Positions 26,775-37,029 of a stretch of DNA of 64,000 bases are shown piece by piece. Source of the DNA: Bacillus sp. FJAT-44742 (lineage in GTDB: Bacteria > Bacillota > Bacilli > Bacillales > Marinococcaceae); the NCBI RefSeq assembly GCF_002797315.1, contig NZ_KZ454936.1, forward strand, positions 557,133 to 621,132, given 5' to 3'. Position numbers and translations under genes: made by a program. Under the pieces are notes generated by a model that ran no database searches, was not told the DNA's origin, and worked only from the letters and a program-made list of their open reading frames with translations. Positions within the stretch are counted from its first letter, which is position 1, and each line of letters opens with the position of its first letter.

Positions 26775-27320
26775 CTATTTTAAGAGAAATCCTTCCTGAT
26801 CAAGAATCTGTACTACCTCATCAAGGACTTCGTCTGATGCGGCTTCTATCGTGTGTAAGTGGGTTCCATCAGTCAGGGCTGAAAGCAGGCCGGCATTACT
26901 TGATGAGAGCCTATCGATAAACTGTTTTACATCTCTTCGGCTTGAAAGCATTAAAGAGGCAGTGATATCACCATATAAAGGATGTTCAATGGAAACATCG
27001 ATAACTGTGGCGCCATGGTCTACAATCAAGTTTAACTCTTTAGCAGTTACTGCAGGGTCATCTTCATGAAAACAGACAATTTTTTTGCGTTTCGTGTTTT
27101 CCGTCTCCCCTGGAATAAGCATATATCCCTGTGCTGTTGCTAAAATTGGGTAGTTTCTTGCTTTAAGGAGAGAGATGTCCTGTACAATGACTTGTCTGCT
27201 TACATTGGTACGTTCAGCAAGTCTGCTTCCGGTTAATGGGCTGGAAGATTCTCGAAGCCATTGTAAAAGTAAGTTCCTGCGTTTTTCCCCAAGTATCTTT
27301 TCTTTATTAACTTCCACCAC
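26775..27320 (-). CDS. niaR: NAD-biosynthesis repressor NiaR (YrxA type)
   Basis: NiaR represses de novo NAD genes and niacin uptake when nicotinic acid is plentiful. The 181-residue protein has an N-terminal HTH_11 helix-turn-helix (PLTGSRLAERTNVSRQVIVQDISLLKARNYPI, broken here to its outline) and a C-terminal 3H domain with the histidines of ATVIDVSIEHPLYGDI and DGTHLHTIEA. The start is GTG 27320 after AAGGGAG. In B. subtilis yrxA adjoins nadBCA and nifS; those are missing here, so its targets must lie elsewhere. Confidence 0.9.
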   Translation of the reverse strand: MVEVNKEKILGEKRRNLLLQWLRESSSPLTGSRLAERTNVSRQVIVQDISLLKARNYPILATAQGYMLIPGETENTKRKKIVCFHEDDPAVTAKELNLIVDHGATVIDVSIEHPLYGDITASLMLSSRRDVKQFIDRLSSSNAGLLSALTDGTHLHTIEAASDEVLDEVVQILDQEGFLLK

Positions 27321-27588
27321 TATTCTCCCTTCCGTTTATGGTAAAGTGCATGCCAAAATTGTGCAGATTTTATCTTGTTTATTTTCCTGTATAAAAACAT
27401 TAAGAACACTCCTTATTGTACCATGCTCCCCTTATCGTTTGCGAAGAGTCACTTGGCATATGACTAGAGATTTCAGCATATGTTGTGCTGAGTAGCTTGA
27501 ACGAAATTAAGTTTGTATTCAAGGAAGAATGTGTGGCCTTATTGTTATTTATATAAATATTGACAGTTCCTATAGGAGGGAAAAATGC

Positions 27589-28731
27589 ATGAAAATTCAT
27601 ATCGTCCAAAAAGGAGATACGTTGTGGAATCTGGCACAAAAATACGGGGTGGACTTTGAAGAATTAAAGGGAGCGAACTCTCATCTGGCTAACCCTGACA
27701 TGATTATGCCAGGAATGAAAATTAAGGTCCCTTCCAAAAGTGTACAAATTAAAAAAGAAGAACACAAAAAACCGCAAGTAAAAGAAGAATATCAACCTAA
27801 AGAGCAACCAGTAAAAGAAGTACCGGTAAAAGAAAAACCTGTAAAAGAACAGCCAGTGAAGGAAAAGCCGGTGAAAGAGAAACCGGTGAAGGAAAAGCCT
27901 GTTTATGAAGAGCCTGTAAAAAAAGCGCCAAAGAAAAAAGAAGCTCCAAAGCCGCCAAAACCGCCACAAATTAAAATGCCAGAAATTAAAATGCCAGAAA
28001 TGAAACCACAGCAGCCTCATGTGTCACACATTCAGCCGCAGCAGCAGATGAATATCAACTTTTACAAATCACCCTACCAGCCGCAGGTTCAGCCTAAACC
28101 AAAGCCCCCTGCAAAACCGAAAGCAGAACCTAAGAAAAAAATGCCAGTGAAACCTCCTGTAAAAAAACCTGCACCTAAAAAAGAGCCTTACATGAAAAAA
28201 CCCGAGATAAAGAAACCCGAGATAAAAAAACCTGAGATGAAGAAACCTAAAAAAGTGGCACCTACAGCTCCAGCACCTAAATTGCCAGTTCACCAGCCAA
28301 TGCCAAAAGCACCAGAGGTCCATAAGCCAATGAAGCAACCTTATCCGTGCCCGCCATCTCCTGTGCATTGGATCCCTGTAACTCCGGTGATGCCAGGGTG
28401 TGCTCCTCTAGGTTATCATCCTGCACATCATCCTTATGGTATGGGGATGGGAGCTTATCCGGATTATTTTGGATATGGAGCCCAGCCAATGATGCAGCCA
28501 ATGCAGCCAATGATGCAGCCAATGCAGCCGATGATGCCTATGCACGACCTTGATCCGGCTCAGCAATGGCCAGATCAGCAGTGGTCACAAGCAGGCTTTG
28601 AAGATTATTTTACCAGTGGCGGTATGATGCAGCCAATGAATGGTGAGTTCCCTCAAAATTTCTATAATGGAATGTGGCCCAATGGTCAGATGGGAGCTCA
28701 GCCATATCAGCGAGAGGAAGACGACGAATAA
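27589..28731 (+). CDS. safA: Spore coat assembly protein SafA
   Basis: SafA builds the inner coat and anchors to spore peptidoglycan through LysM. The LysM domain fills residues 1-48 (MKIHIVQKGDTLWNLAQKYG to MKIKVPS). Then come VKEKP-type repeats (about seven), KKPEIK repeats, a proline-rich middle and MQPMQPM repeats, all low complexity. ATG 27589 has TAGGAGGG 8 nt upstream; the longer frame from 27529 has no binding site. At 380 residues it is close to B. subtilis SafA. The neighbour coxA-like gene follows, as in B. subtilis. Confidence 0.88.
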   Translation: MKIHIVQKGDTLWNLAQKYGVDFEELKGANSHLANPDMIMPGMKIKVPSKSVQIKKEEHKKPQVKEEYQPKEQPVKEVPVKEKPVKEQPVKEKPVKEKPVKEKPVYEEPVKKAPKKKEAPKPPKPPQIKMPEIKMPEMKPQQPHVSHIQPQQQMNINFYKSPYQPQVQPKPKPPAKPKAEPKKKMPVKPPVKKPAPKKEPYMKKPEIKKPEIKKPEMKKPKKVAPTAPAPKLPVHQPMPKAPEVHKPMKQPYPCPPSPVHWIPVTPVMPGCAPLGYHPAHHPYGMGMGAYPDYFGYGAQPMMQPMQPMMQPMQPMMPMHDLDPAQQWPDQQWSQAGFEDYFTSGGMMQPMNGEFPQNFYNGMWPNGQMGAQPYQREEDDE

Positions 28732-28795
28732 AGCCCGTGTAAAAGTACGGTAAGGAGATTACCACTCTTTCCTCTAACTAACAGTTTATTTTAAG

Positions 28796-28828
28796 CCTCC
28801 TTTACTCACCCTAATCGGTGAAAGGAGG
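28796..28828 (+). promoter_or_regulatory. Hairpin that pairs the coxA ribosome binding site
   Basis: CCTCCTTTACTCACC (28796-28810) pairs with GGTGAAAGGAGG (28817-28828), with a 3-base bulge. The right arm is the Shine-Dalgarno sequence of the coxA-like gene, whose ATG is at 28838. It could be a translation switch, or a weak terminator with a short T run for safA. Confidence 0.6.
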
Positions 28829-28837
28829 TTTTAAAAT

Positions 28838-29926
28838 ATGAAAAAATTCGCTTTAAGTATTACAGCAGCTTCTATAATTGCTGGGGGACTGGCTGGATGT
28901 GGAGCAGATGATCAAAATGGCGACATGGGCGCTCAAGATACAAGAAACTTTGGATATGAAGGTTTAGATCAACGGGGTGATACTGGTCAATTTGGCCAGC
29001 GTAATAATTATCGTGGTGAAGGGCCTGTTACAGATATGCTGACTGTGGATGACCGCCGTACAGGTGACAATATCCAGCGTGGAACAGGCTGGGGAGCAGG
29101 TATGGGAACTGGTCACCGTATGGGCGCTGGGAATATGGGAACAAGAGGACACCAGACAGGTACTGGTAATGTAGGTGCAAACCGTGCAGGAGATGGCATG
29201 GGAGCAGGAGCTGGATTGGGGCAAGGCAACCGCAGGGGAGCAGGCCAAATGGGAGGAACTACCGGATTTGCTGGAGGTGACCGTACCTATGGCGGAACAA
29301 TGACAGGTACTGGCGCTTTTAATGAAAGACGGCAGATGACCCATGGAATGCAAAACCAGCTGGCTCCTCGTACCGGCCGTGTTGGCGGTCCTGGTATGGT
29401 TGGTGAAGATGGCACGTTGAATGCTCGCCAGCAGCATGGAGCAGGTGCCGGGGCAGGAATTACAGGTCAGGGGGCCCATAAACAGCAAGGGCAAGCTGGT
29501 CTGGGAGTTCAGAGAAATAGAGGATTTGGAACTCAGCAGCAGCCTCAGGCATTAGGAAATTACCATCAAGATTATGATGCACAAACAGCACAGAAGATTT
29601 CAAATGCAGTTGAAAAAATGGACACTGTTAACGACTCTCGGGTCATTGTAAGAGAAGATGATGTATTGATTGGTATTGACACTACTGGTATTAATGATGA
29701 ACAAAAACAAACGTTAGGCAACCGTATCGAGAGAAAAGTAGAGCAGGCATTTGACGGTCGAAAAAATGTCTATGTTGTGTCTGATGAAGAGCAATATACC
29801 AACGTTAGAAACATTGATGAGCAGCTTAGAGGCGGAGCGCCTGTTGAAGAAGTTGGAGAAACAATAACCGATATGATTCAAGATGTAGCAAACTTTGCTC
29901 AACGGCCTTTTGAACGCAGCCGTTAA
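28838..29926 (+). CDS. coxA: YhcN/YlaJ family sporulation lipoprotein (CoxA-like)
   Basis: A 362-residue lipoprotein: lipobox LAGC with Cys21, a long Gly/Arg/Gln/Met-rich low-complexity region (about residues 35-235) and a C-terminal YhcN/YlaJ domain with SNAVEKMDTVNDSRVIVREDDVLIGID. CoxA of B. subtilis is a spore cortex protein of this family encoded beside safA, which supports the name. The glycine-rich insertion is unusually long. Start ATG follows AAAGGAGG, which is inside a hairpin. Confidence 0.78.
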   Translation: MKKFALSITAASIIAGGLAGCGADDQNGDMGAQDTRNFGYEGLDQRGDTGQFGQRNNYRGEGPVTDMLTVDDRRTGDNIQRGTGWGAGMGTGHRMGAGNMGTRGHQTGTGNVGANRAGDGMGAGAGLGQGNRRGAGQMGGTTGFAGGDRTYGGTMTGTGAFNERRQMTHGMQNQLAPRTGRVGGPGMVGEDGTLNARQQHGAGAGAGITGQGAHKQQGQAGLGVQRNRGFGTQQQPQALGNYHQDYDAQTAQKISNAVEKMDTVNDSRVIVREDDVLIGIDTTGINDEQKQTLGNRIERKVEQAFDGRKNVYVVSDEEQYTNVRNIDEQLRGGAPVEEVGETITDMIQDVANFAQRPFERSR

Positions 29927-29931
29927 CTTTG

Positions 29932-29973
29932 AAAGAGGGTCCCAAAAGCCTAGCTTTTGTCGGGCCCTTTTTT
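29932..29973 (+). terminator. Terminator of the coxA-like gene
   Basis: AAAGAGGGTCC pairs with GGGCCCTTT, enclosing an inner AAAAGC/GCTTTT stem, and is followed by six T residues, six bases past the stop. Confidence 0.9.
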
Positions 29974-30099
29974 AAATATGAGAAATATGACAGGTAATAA
30001 ATTTTTCTGGTATTTACTCGCTCATTTTACTCAGGAAGTTCGCTGACCTCTGTTATGATAGTATAGAATACGGAAATGCAAGGAGAGGGGTGAAGCCTA

Positions 30100-30855
30100 A
30101 TGGCAGGACATTCTAAATGGAATAATATAAAACGAAGAAAAGAAAGCCAGGATACTAAAAGAGCGAAGGTTTTTACCAAAATTTCCACTGAAATATTTGC
30201 AGCAGTGAGAGAAAGTGGAGATGATCCACAAACGAACCTGAGATTACGGCTGGCATTAAGCAAAGCCAAAGCTGAGAATATGCCAAACGATAATATTGAA
30301 CGTACAATTAAGAAAGCTCTAGGTGAAGAGGGAGGAGTTACATACGAAGAATTAACTTATGAGGGGTATGGTCCGGGAGGGGCTGCTGTTATGGTGAAAG
30401 TTCTTACGGACAATAAGAACCGTTCTGCCGCTAATGTGCGACTGGCTTTTAACAAAAACGGCGGAAACCTAGGTGAAAATGGGTGTGTATCCTTTATGTT
30501 TCAACGGAAAGGGGTTCTTGCCATAGATAAGGAATCGGCAGGGGGAGATGAAGAGGAGTTAATGCTGGATGCTATAGAAGCCGGGGCTGCAGAGGTTGAA
30601 GTGTTGGAAGAGGCATACGAATTATTGACTGATCCGGAGAATTTTGAGAGCGTAAAAAATGCCCTTGAAAAATCTGAATACACTTTTAAAACAGCAGAAG
30701 TTACAATGGTTCCTTCAACCATGTCCGAGCTTGGAGACAGCGATGCTGAGAAAATGATTAAGCTTATTGATGCCCTTGAAGATAACGATGATGTACAAAG
30801 TGTGTACCATAATTTTCAAATAGAGGAAAAGCAGCTTGAGCGACTGGAGGTTTAA
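30100..30855 (+). CDS. yebC: YebC/PmpR family protein
   Basis: The 251-residue protein has the invariant start MAGHSKWNNIKRRKESQD and the core YEGYGPGGAAVMVKVLTDNKNRS. Family members act in translation elongation at polyproline and in transcription regulation; which applies here is open. ATG 30100 follows AGGAGAGGGG. In B. subtilis the same gene (yrbC) lies between coxA and bofC, as here. Confidence 0.95.
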   Translation: MAGHSKWNNIKRRKESQDTKRAKVFTKISTEIFAAVRESGDDPQTNLRLRLALSKAKAENMPNDNIERTIKKALGEEGGVTYEELTYEGYGPGGAAVMVKVLTDNKNRSAANVRLAFNKNGGNLGENGCVSFMFQRKGVLAIDKESAGGDEEELMLDAIEAGAAEVEVLEEAYELLTDPENFESVKNALEKSEYTFKTAEVTMVPSTMSELGDSDAEKMIKLIDALEDNDDVQSVYHNFQIEEKQLERLEV

Positions 30856-30866
30856 CCCCCTGCATA

Positions 30867-30912
30867 AAAGCTTCCATTATTGGTGACACTATACCAAAAT
30901 GGAAGCTTTTTT
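30867..30912 (+). terminator. Terminator of yebC
   Basis: AAAAGCTTCCATT pairs with AATGGAAGCTTTT, with TTGG/CCAA extending the stem inside, and six T residues follow. Confidence 0.93.
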
Positions 30913-30926
30913 GGCGGTGAAAAGTT

Positions 30927-31523
30927 ATGAGTAAAAAAGAAGTAAGCGTAAAGAAATCAGCTATATTCTTGATGACTGCTTTATTATCCCTATTGTTTGT
31001 CATTTCTTATGCCTCTACAGCTCTACTTGGTTCTGAAGAAAATACAAATGGAGAAAGCAGAATCAATCAAGAAGAAAAAATGGAATTAGAAAAGAGTATT
31101 GAAACGGTCAAAGGGCCTAAAACCGTAAAAGTGGTGCTCGAAAGACGTTATTTAGATGGCCAGATAAGTGAAGAGACAATTGAGGAGACTATTTGGGCAC
31201 AAGAAGATTTTTGGGCTCATTATTCTGGATGGTCGTTAAAGGATCAAAATAATGAAAGAATTGTTTTTACACAGGACATTGAAGATATTTCTCCCCTGTT
31301 AAAATGGAGCGGCTATTTTGGCTTAGATGAAAACGGTGTTCTTACTATATTTAAAGGAAGGCCAGAGGGAAATGAAGTCATTCAGTCTTTTTACCAAATT
31401 GATACTGAGAGATTGGAAAGTCATTACCTTGAGCAGTTGGGGGAAGGAATTCCTGTAAAAACCAAAGAAACATACGAAAGTGTACTAAAAGTCCTTGAAG
31501 AAGCCAAAGCAGAACAAATGTGA
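30927..31523 (+). CDS. bofC: Forespore regulator BofC
   Basis: BofC is a forespore-secreted inhibitor of the SpoIVB signalling protease, so it times sigma-K activation. The 198-residue protein has an N-terminal signal/anchor (about residues 11-31), then VVLERRYLDGQISEE, EDFWAHYSGW, DISPLLKWSGYFGLDENGVLTIF and IQSFYQIDTERLES, all conserved in BofC. The start ATG follows GGCGGTGAAAAG, directly after the yebC terminator. Position next to ruvA fits B. subtilis. Confidence 0.92.
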   Translation: MSKKEVSVKKSAIFLMTALLSLLFVISYASTALLGSEENTNGESRINQEEKMELEKSIETVKGPKTVKVVLERRYLDGQISEETIEETIWAQEDFWAHYSGWSLKDQNNERIVFTQDIEDISPLLKWSGYFGLDENGVLTIFKGRPEGNEVIQSFYQIDTERLESHYLEQLGEGIPVKTKETYESVLKVLEEAKAEQM

Positions 31524-31865
31524 ATGAGGCCCTGGATAAAAGTCTGGTAAACAAGGGGCTTCACCGTTGGTGAGAGCCACTACTTTATATATTTCATGGC
31601 CCCAGAAACTCGCTTATGGTGCAAGAAAACCTATAACTAAATAGCAGGCAGTTGGGAGGACTTACCCAACAGCTCTAAGCTCCAGCAGCCGAGAGGCTGC
31701 TTTTTTTATGAGATTAGTCAAAATGAAAGCCTTCGAATAGGGGAAAATCATTGACTTGGAAAAGATTCGACAAAAGAGTTATTTTCCACCTTGGCATATA
31801 TTTGCTATGATAAAGGAAATGCACGTTCGCATTTATAATTGAATGCCATGGGGAGAGAAGCAACA
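31524..31865 (+). other. bofC-ruvA intergenic region with candidate structured RNA
   Basis: About 340 bp with no gene. The first 184 bases contain three hairpins: GGCTTCACC/GGTGAGAGCC (31557-31578), GTTGGG/CCCAAC (31651-31670) and the terminator at 31684-31707. GGGGC (31555-31559) could also pair with GCCCC near 31599. This may be a 3' untranslated region or a small RNA processed from it. I could not match it to a known class. Confidence 0.45.
31684..31707 (+). terminator. Terminator after bofC
   Basis: AGCAGCC (31684-31690), a GAGA tetraloop, GGCTGCT (31695-31701) and seven T residues in total form a textbook intrinsic terminator about 160 bp after bofC. Confidence 0.95.
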
Positions 31866-32465
31866 GTGATTGAGTTTGTCAGAGGAAAGATCGTTTATAT
31901 AGAGACAGAATTTATTACGATGGATGTTCAAGGAATCGGATACCTTGTTTATTGTGCTAATCCCTTCATTTATCAAAAGGATGAAGGAAAAGAAGTAACC
32001 GTTTATACATACCAGCATGTCAGAGAAGACGCAATTCGTTTATACGGCTTTTCGGATCGTCAGGAAAGAGAGCTTTTTCAGCAGCTTCTACAGGTTTCAG
32101 GAATTGGTCCGAAAGGTGCGTTGGCCATTTTAGCATCTGGACGACCGGATCAAGTAGTTGAAGCCATCGAACAGGAAAATGAAAAATTTCTAGTTAAATT
32201 TCCTGGTGTCGGCAAAAAGACAGCCAGACAGATGATCTTAGACCTGAAAGGGAAGCTGGGATATGTAGAGGCCGAAGGCTTGTTTGCAGAAGCATCCCAA
32301 AAGGAATCCACAGCTACAATGTCACCCCTTGAGGAGGCACTGGAGGCTTTAAGGGCCTTAGGCTATGGCGAAAAGGAAATCAGCAAAGTCACTCCGAAAC
32401 TCAAACAAGAAGAGCTTTCTGCTGACCAATATGTGAAAAAAGCTCTTCAGCTCATGTTAAATTAA
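31866..32465 (+). CDS. ruvA: Holliday junction protein RuvA
   Basis: RuvA binds four-way DNA junctions and loads RuvB. The 199-residue protein starts at GTG 31866 ([13 protein letters not shown]), with GGGGAG about 9 nt upstream; the longer frame uses TTG and adds residues not seen in the family. The OB-fold, the helix-hairpin-helix pair ([16 protein letters not shown] and [23 protein letters not shown]) and the small C-terminal RuvB-binding domain are present. It is 19 nt before ruvB. Confidence 0.96.
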   Translation: MIEFVRGKIVYIETEFITMDVQGIGYLVYCANPFIYQKDEGKEVTVYTYQHVREDAIRLYGFSDRQERELFQQLLQVSGIGPKGALAILASGRPDQVVEAIEQENEKFLVKFPGVGKKTARQMILDLKGKLGYVEAEGLFAEASQKESTATMSPLEEALEALRALGYGEKEISKVTPKLKQEELSADQYVKKALQLMLN

Positions 32466-32484
32466 TGAAAAGAGGGTGGTAAGT

Positions 32485-33489
32485 ATGGACGAGAGAATTA
32501 TCTCACAAGAAGCCCAGGCTGAAGAAGAATCCTTTGATCAAGGGATACGCCCTCTTGATTTTGACCAATACATTGGGCAGACAAAGGTAAAAGAAAACCT
32601 GAAGATCTTTATTGAAGCAGCCAGGATGAGAGAGGAATGCCTGGACCATGTCCTGCTTTATGGTCCCCCCGGACTTGGTAAAACAACGCTTGCGATGATC
32701 ATAGCTAATGAAATGCAAGTCAATATAAGGACGACTTCTGGTCCTGCCATTGAAAGGCCTGGCGATCTAGCAGCAGTTCTGACTGCTTTAGAGCCTGGGG
32801 ATGTATTATTTATTGATGAAATCCACAGACTGCCAAGGTCGGTCGAAGAAGTTCTTTATCCGGCTATGGAGGATTTTTGTATTGATATAGTCATCGGAAA
32901 GGATTCAACCGCCCGATCCGTCCGCTTGGACCTTCCTCCTTTTACCCTGGTAGGAGCTACTACGAGGGCGGGGATGCTGTCTGCTCCGTTAAGAGACAGG
33001 TTTGGCGTCCTCTCAAGACTGGAATACTATAAAGAAGAAGAACTTGCTGATATTGTGAGTCGGACAGGGGACCTGCTTATGGTAGAAATGGAGGAAGAGG
33101 CAGCCGGGGAAATGGCCCGCAGATCCAGAGGAACCCCGAGAATAGCAAACCGTTTGTTAAAAAGGGTCAGAGATTTTGCCCAGGTGCAGGGAAACGGGAT
33201 CATTACAACAGAGCTTGCAGTGGATGCTCTTGAAAGGCTGCAGGTAGATAAGCTGGGATTAGATCATATCGATCACAAGCTTCTATTAAGCATTATTGAA
33301 AAGTTCCGCGGCGGTCCTGTAGGTCTTGAAACCATTGCTGCTACAATAGGCGAAGAGTCACACACCATTGAAGACGTATATGAGCCCTATCTGCTGCAAA
33401 TCGGCTTTTTGCAAAGAACCCCGAGAGGAAGAGTTGTAACCCACCTTGTTTACGAGCATTTCAATATGGAGGTGCCCAAAAATGGCTGA
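32485..33489 (+). CDS. ruvB: Holliday junction helicase RuvB
   Basis: RuvB is the hexameric AAA+ motor that drives branch migration with RuvA. The 334-residue protein has [11 protein letters not shown], Walker [15 protein letters not shown], Walker [11 protein letters not shown], sensor 1 GATTRAG and the C-terminal winged helix ending [14 protein letters not shown] use ATG 32485 after AGAGGGTGG rather than GTG 32476, which is part of that site. Its 3' end overlaps the next gene by 8 nt. Confidence 0.97.
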   Translation: MDERIISQEAQAEEESFDQGIRPLDFDQYIGQTKVKENLKIFIEAARMREECLDHVLLYGPPGLGKTTLAMIIANEMQVNIRTTSGPAIERPGDLAAVLTALEPGDVLFIDEIHRLPRSVEEVLYPAMEDFCIDIVIGKDSTARSVRLDLPPFTLVGATTRAGMLSAPLRDRFGVLSRLEYYKEEELADIVSRTGDLLMVEMEEEAAGEMARRSRGTPRIANRLLKRVRDFAQVQGNGIITTELAVDALERLQVDKLGLDHIDHKLLLSIIEKFRGGPVGLETIAATIGEESHTIEDVYEPYLLQIGFLQRTPRGRVVTHLVYEHFNMEVPKNG

Positions 33490-33700
33490 TTTCCCCAAAA
33501 TAATTATTGGAATAGGAATAGCATTAATTATCTTTGGGCTGATTTGGCAAGTGGGAGGAAAATTCATATCTCTTGGCAAGCTGCCAGGGGATATTCTTTT
33601 TAAAAGAGGAAACACAACGATTTACTTCCCGATTGTTACTTCAATCATTATCAGTATCGTATTGTCGATTATCCTTTTTATTATTGGACGATTTAGGTAA
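33482..33700 (+). CDS. DUF2905 family small membrane protein
   Basis: A 72-residue protein with two membrane segments flanking [27 protein letters not shown], the DUF2905 signature. Function is unknown. ATG 33482 follows GGAGGTG inside the ruvB coding end, so it is translationally coupled to ruvB. It commonly accompanies ruvAB-queA-tgt in Bacillaceae. Confidence 0.88.
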   Translation: MADFPKIIIGIGIALIIFGLIWQVGGKFISLGKLPGDILFKRGNTTIYFPIVTSIIISIVLSIILFIIGRFR

Positions 33701-33778
33701 AGCTTGTCACAGATACCTGTTTTTTGTATGATGAGAAAGATTGTTTACGCAGCGCCAGAAAGAAAAGAGGTAGACGTA

Positions 33779-35957
<2,179 letters not shown>

Positions 35958-35997
35958 CATTTCATTCAATTAGGTTAAGAAGGGAGGGAATTCATTC

Positions 35998-36252
35998 ATG
36001 GAAGCTATAATTATGCTGATCCTGATGTTTGCTATTTTTTACTTCCTGCTGATTCGTCCTCAGCAAAAACGTCAAAAGCAAGTGCGTGAAATGCACGATA
36101 ACTTGCAAAAAGGCGACAAGGTTGTCACAATTGGCGGACTGCACGCAACGATCGATGCGTTAGATGAAAATACGATTATCGTTCTTGTAAACGATAACCG
36201 TAAGCTGACTTTTGACCGCAGTGCAGTAAGAGAAGTTGTCAATGAAGATTAA
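35998..36252 (+). CDS. yajC: Sec accessory protein YajC
   Basis: YajC is a small single-span protein that associates with SecDF. The 84-residue product starts with a membrane segment then FYFLLIRPQQKRQKQ, and ends with GDKVVTIGGLHATI, the family core. AAGGGAGGG precedes the ATG. It closes the queA-tgt transcript before a strong terminator, as in B. subtilis (yrbF). Confidence 0.95.
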   Translation: MEAIIMLILMFAIFYFLLIRPQQKRQKQVREMHDNLQKGDKVVTIGGLHATIDALDENTIIVLVNDNRKLTFDRSAVREVVNED

Positions 36253-36277
36253 TTCAGTCTTCATGACTTCTACATAC

Positions 36278-36315
36278 AAAGCACACAGCTCCTACTAAGG
36301 GCTGTGTGCTTTTTT
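36278..36315 (+). terminator. Terminator of ruvAB-queA-tgt-yajC
   Basis: AAAGCACACAGC pairs with GCTGTGTGCTTT over 12 bp, followed by T residues to 36315. Confidence 0.95.
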
Positions 36316-36417
36316 GCTTATAGAAGTAACACTTTATTCAACGAGTCAGATCCTTTATACGAAAAGGAACTGTTTCTTAATAGCTGCAGCGCAAGGGTGT
36401 CAGCGTTTTAAACAGTC

Positions 36418-36795
36418 TTACTTAGAAGAAAGGTTGACTCCTATCATGCCCCCTAACGTTGCAGTTCCGAGAAATAAGGCATGCATTAACATTTGGTGTC
36501 CTGTAAAGGCATTATCATAGCCTAAGAATTGAACTAAAAAAGCTAAGCAAACAAAAAGAAGAGCCGCAAGAAATCCTGTCAGCCAACCTCTTGAAGCGGA
36601 CCGGGCCCCTGCTGTGATTCCTCCAATCAGCATTGCGCCAATAGACAGAGTAATCACAAGCCATGTAAGAGAATGCTCGGAAAAATTAGTGAATCGGAGA
36701 ATCAAAGACAGTACGAAGCTAAACAAAAAAACAAGAGCAATGATGGTCCCGGTTCCATAGAACACTGCCGTCATTAACCGTTGCTGTTCCGCCAT
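36418..36795 (-). CDS. yrzE: TIGR04086 family membrane protein (YrzE)
   Basis: A 125-residue protein with four membrane segments and the core IGAMLIGGITAGARSASRGWLTGFLAALLF that typifies TIGR04086/YrzE of Bacillaceae. No function is known. I use ATG 36795 because AGAGGTG precedes it; the GTG at 36804 lies within that site. In B. subtilis yrzE is likewise near yajC and spoVB. Confidence 0.85.
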   Translation of the reverse strand: MAEQQRLMTAVFYGTGTIIALVFLFSFVLSLILRFTNFSEHSLTWLVITLSIGAMLIGGITAGARSASRGWLTGFLAALLFVCLAFLVQFLGYDNAFTGHQMLMHALFLGTATLGGMIGVNLSSK

Positions 36796-36978
36796 GGTCC
36801 ACACCTCTTTTACAGTTTGTACTCATGTATATTCATGGCCCGTCTTAAATAGAATGTACTTTCCTTTTCAAAGGATCTTTTCAAAATTTTTTTATAGATC
36901 AATAAAGAGAAAGAGCTTGTTAGTCCCTGCCATTGGAGATTGATTTGGACGAAGCAGTAAAACAAGTCTCATGTTAAG

Positions 36979-37027
36979 GGCCGCCTGGTCATACAAATAG
37001 TACAAACCCCGAGAAAAGGTGGCGGCC
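36979..37027 (+). promoter_or_regulatory. Long-range hairpin next to the NhaD-like start
   Basis: GGCCGCC (36979-36985) is the exact complement of GGCGGCC (37021-37027), with two more weak pairs outside. The right arm ends 2 nt before the GTG start and includes part of the Shine-Dalgarno region AAAGGTGG. In mRNA it could hide the start site. Confidence 0.5.
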
Positions 37028-37029
37028 TT

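Noticed and set aside
27664-28368. Phe/Trp/Arg-rich minus-strand frames within safA
   Set aside because: They mirror the Lys/Pro repeats of SafA and have no initiation signals.
28964-29494. Ser/Thr/Cys-rich 176-codon minus-strand frame opposite the coxA-like gene
   Set aside because: Composition is the antisense of Gly-rich codons; no binding site and no family resemblance.
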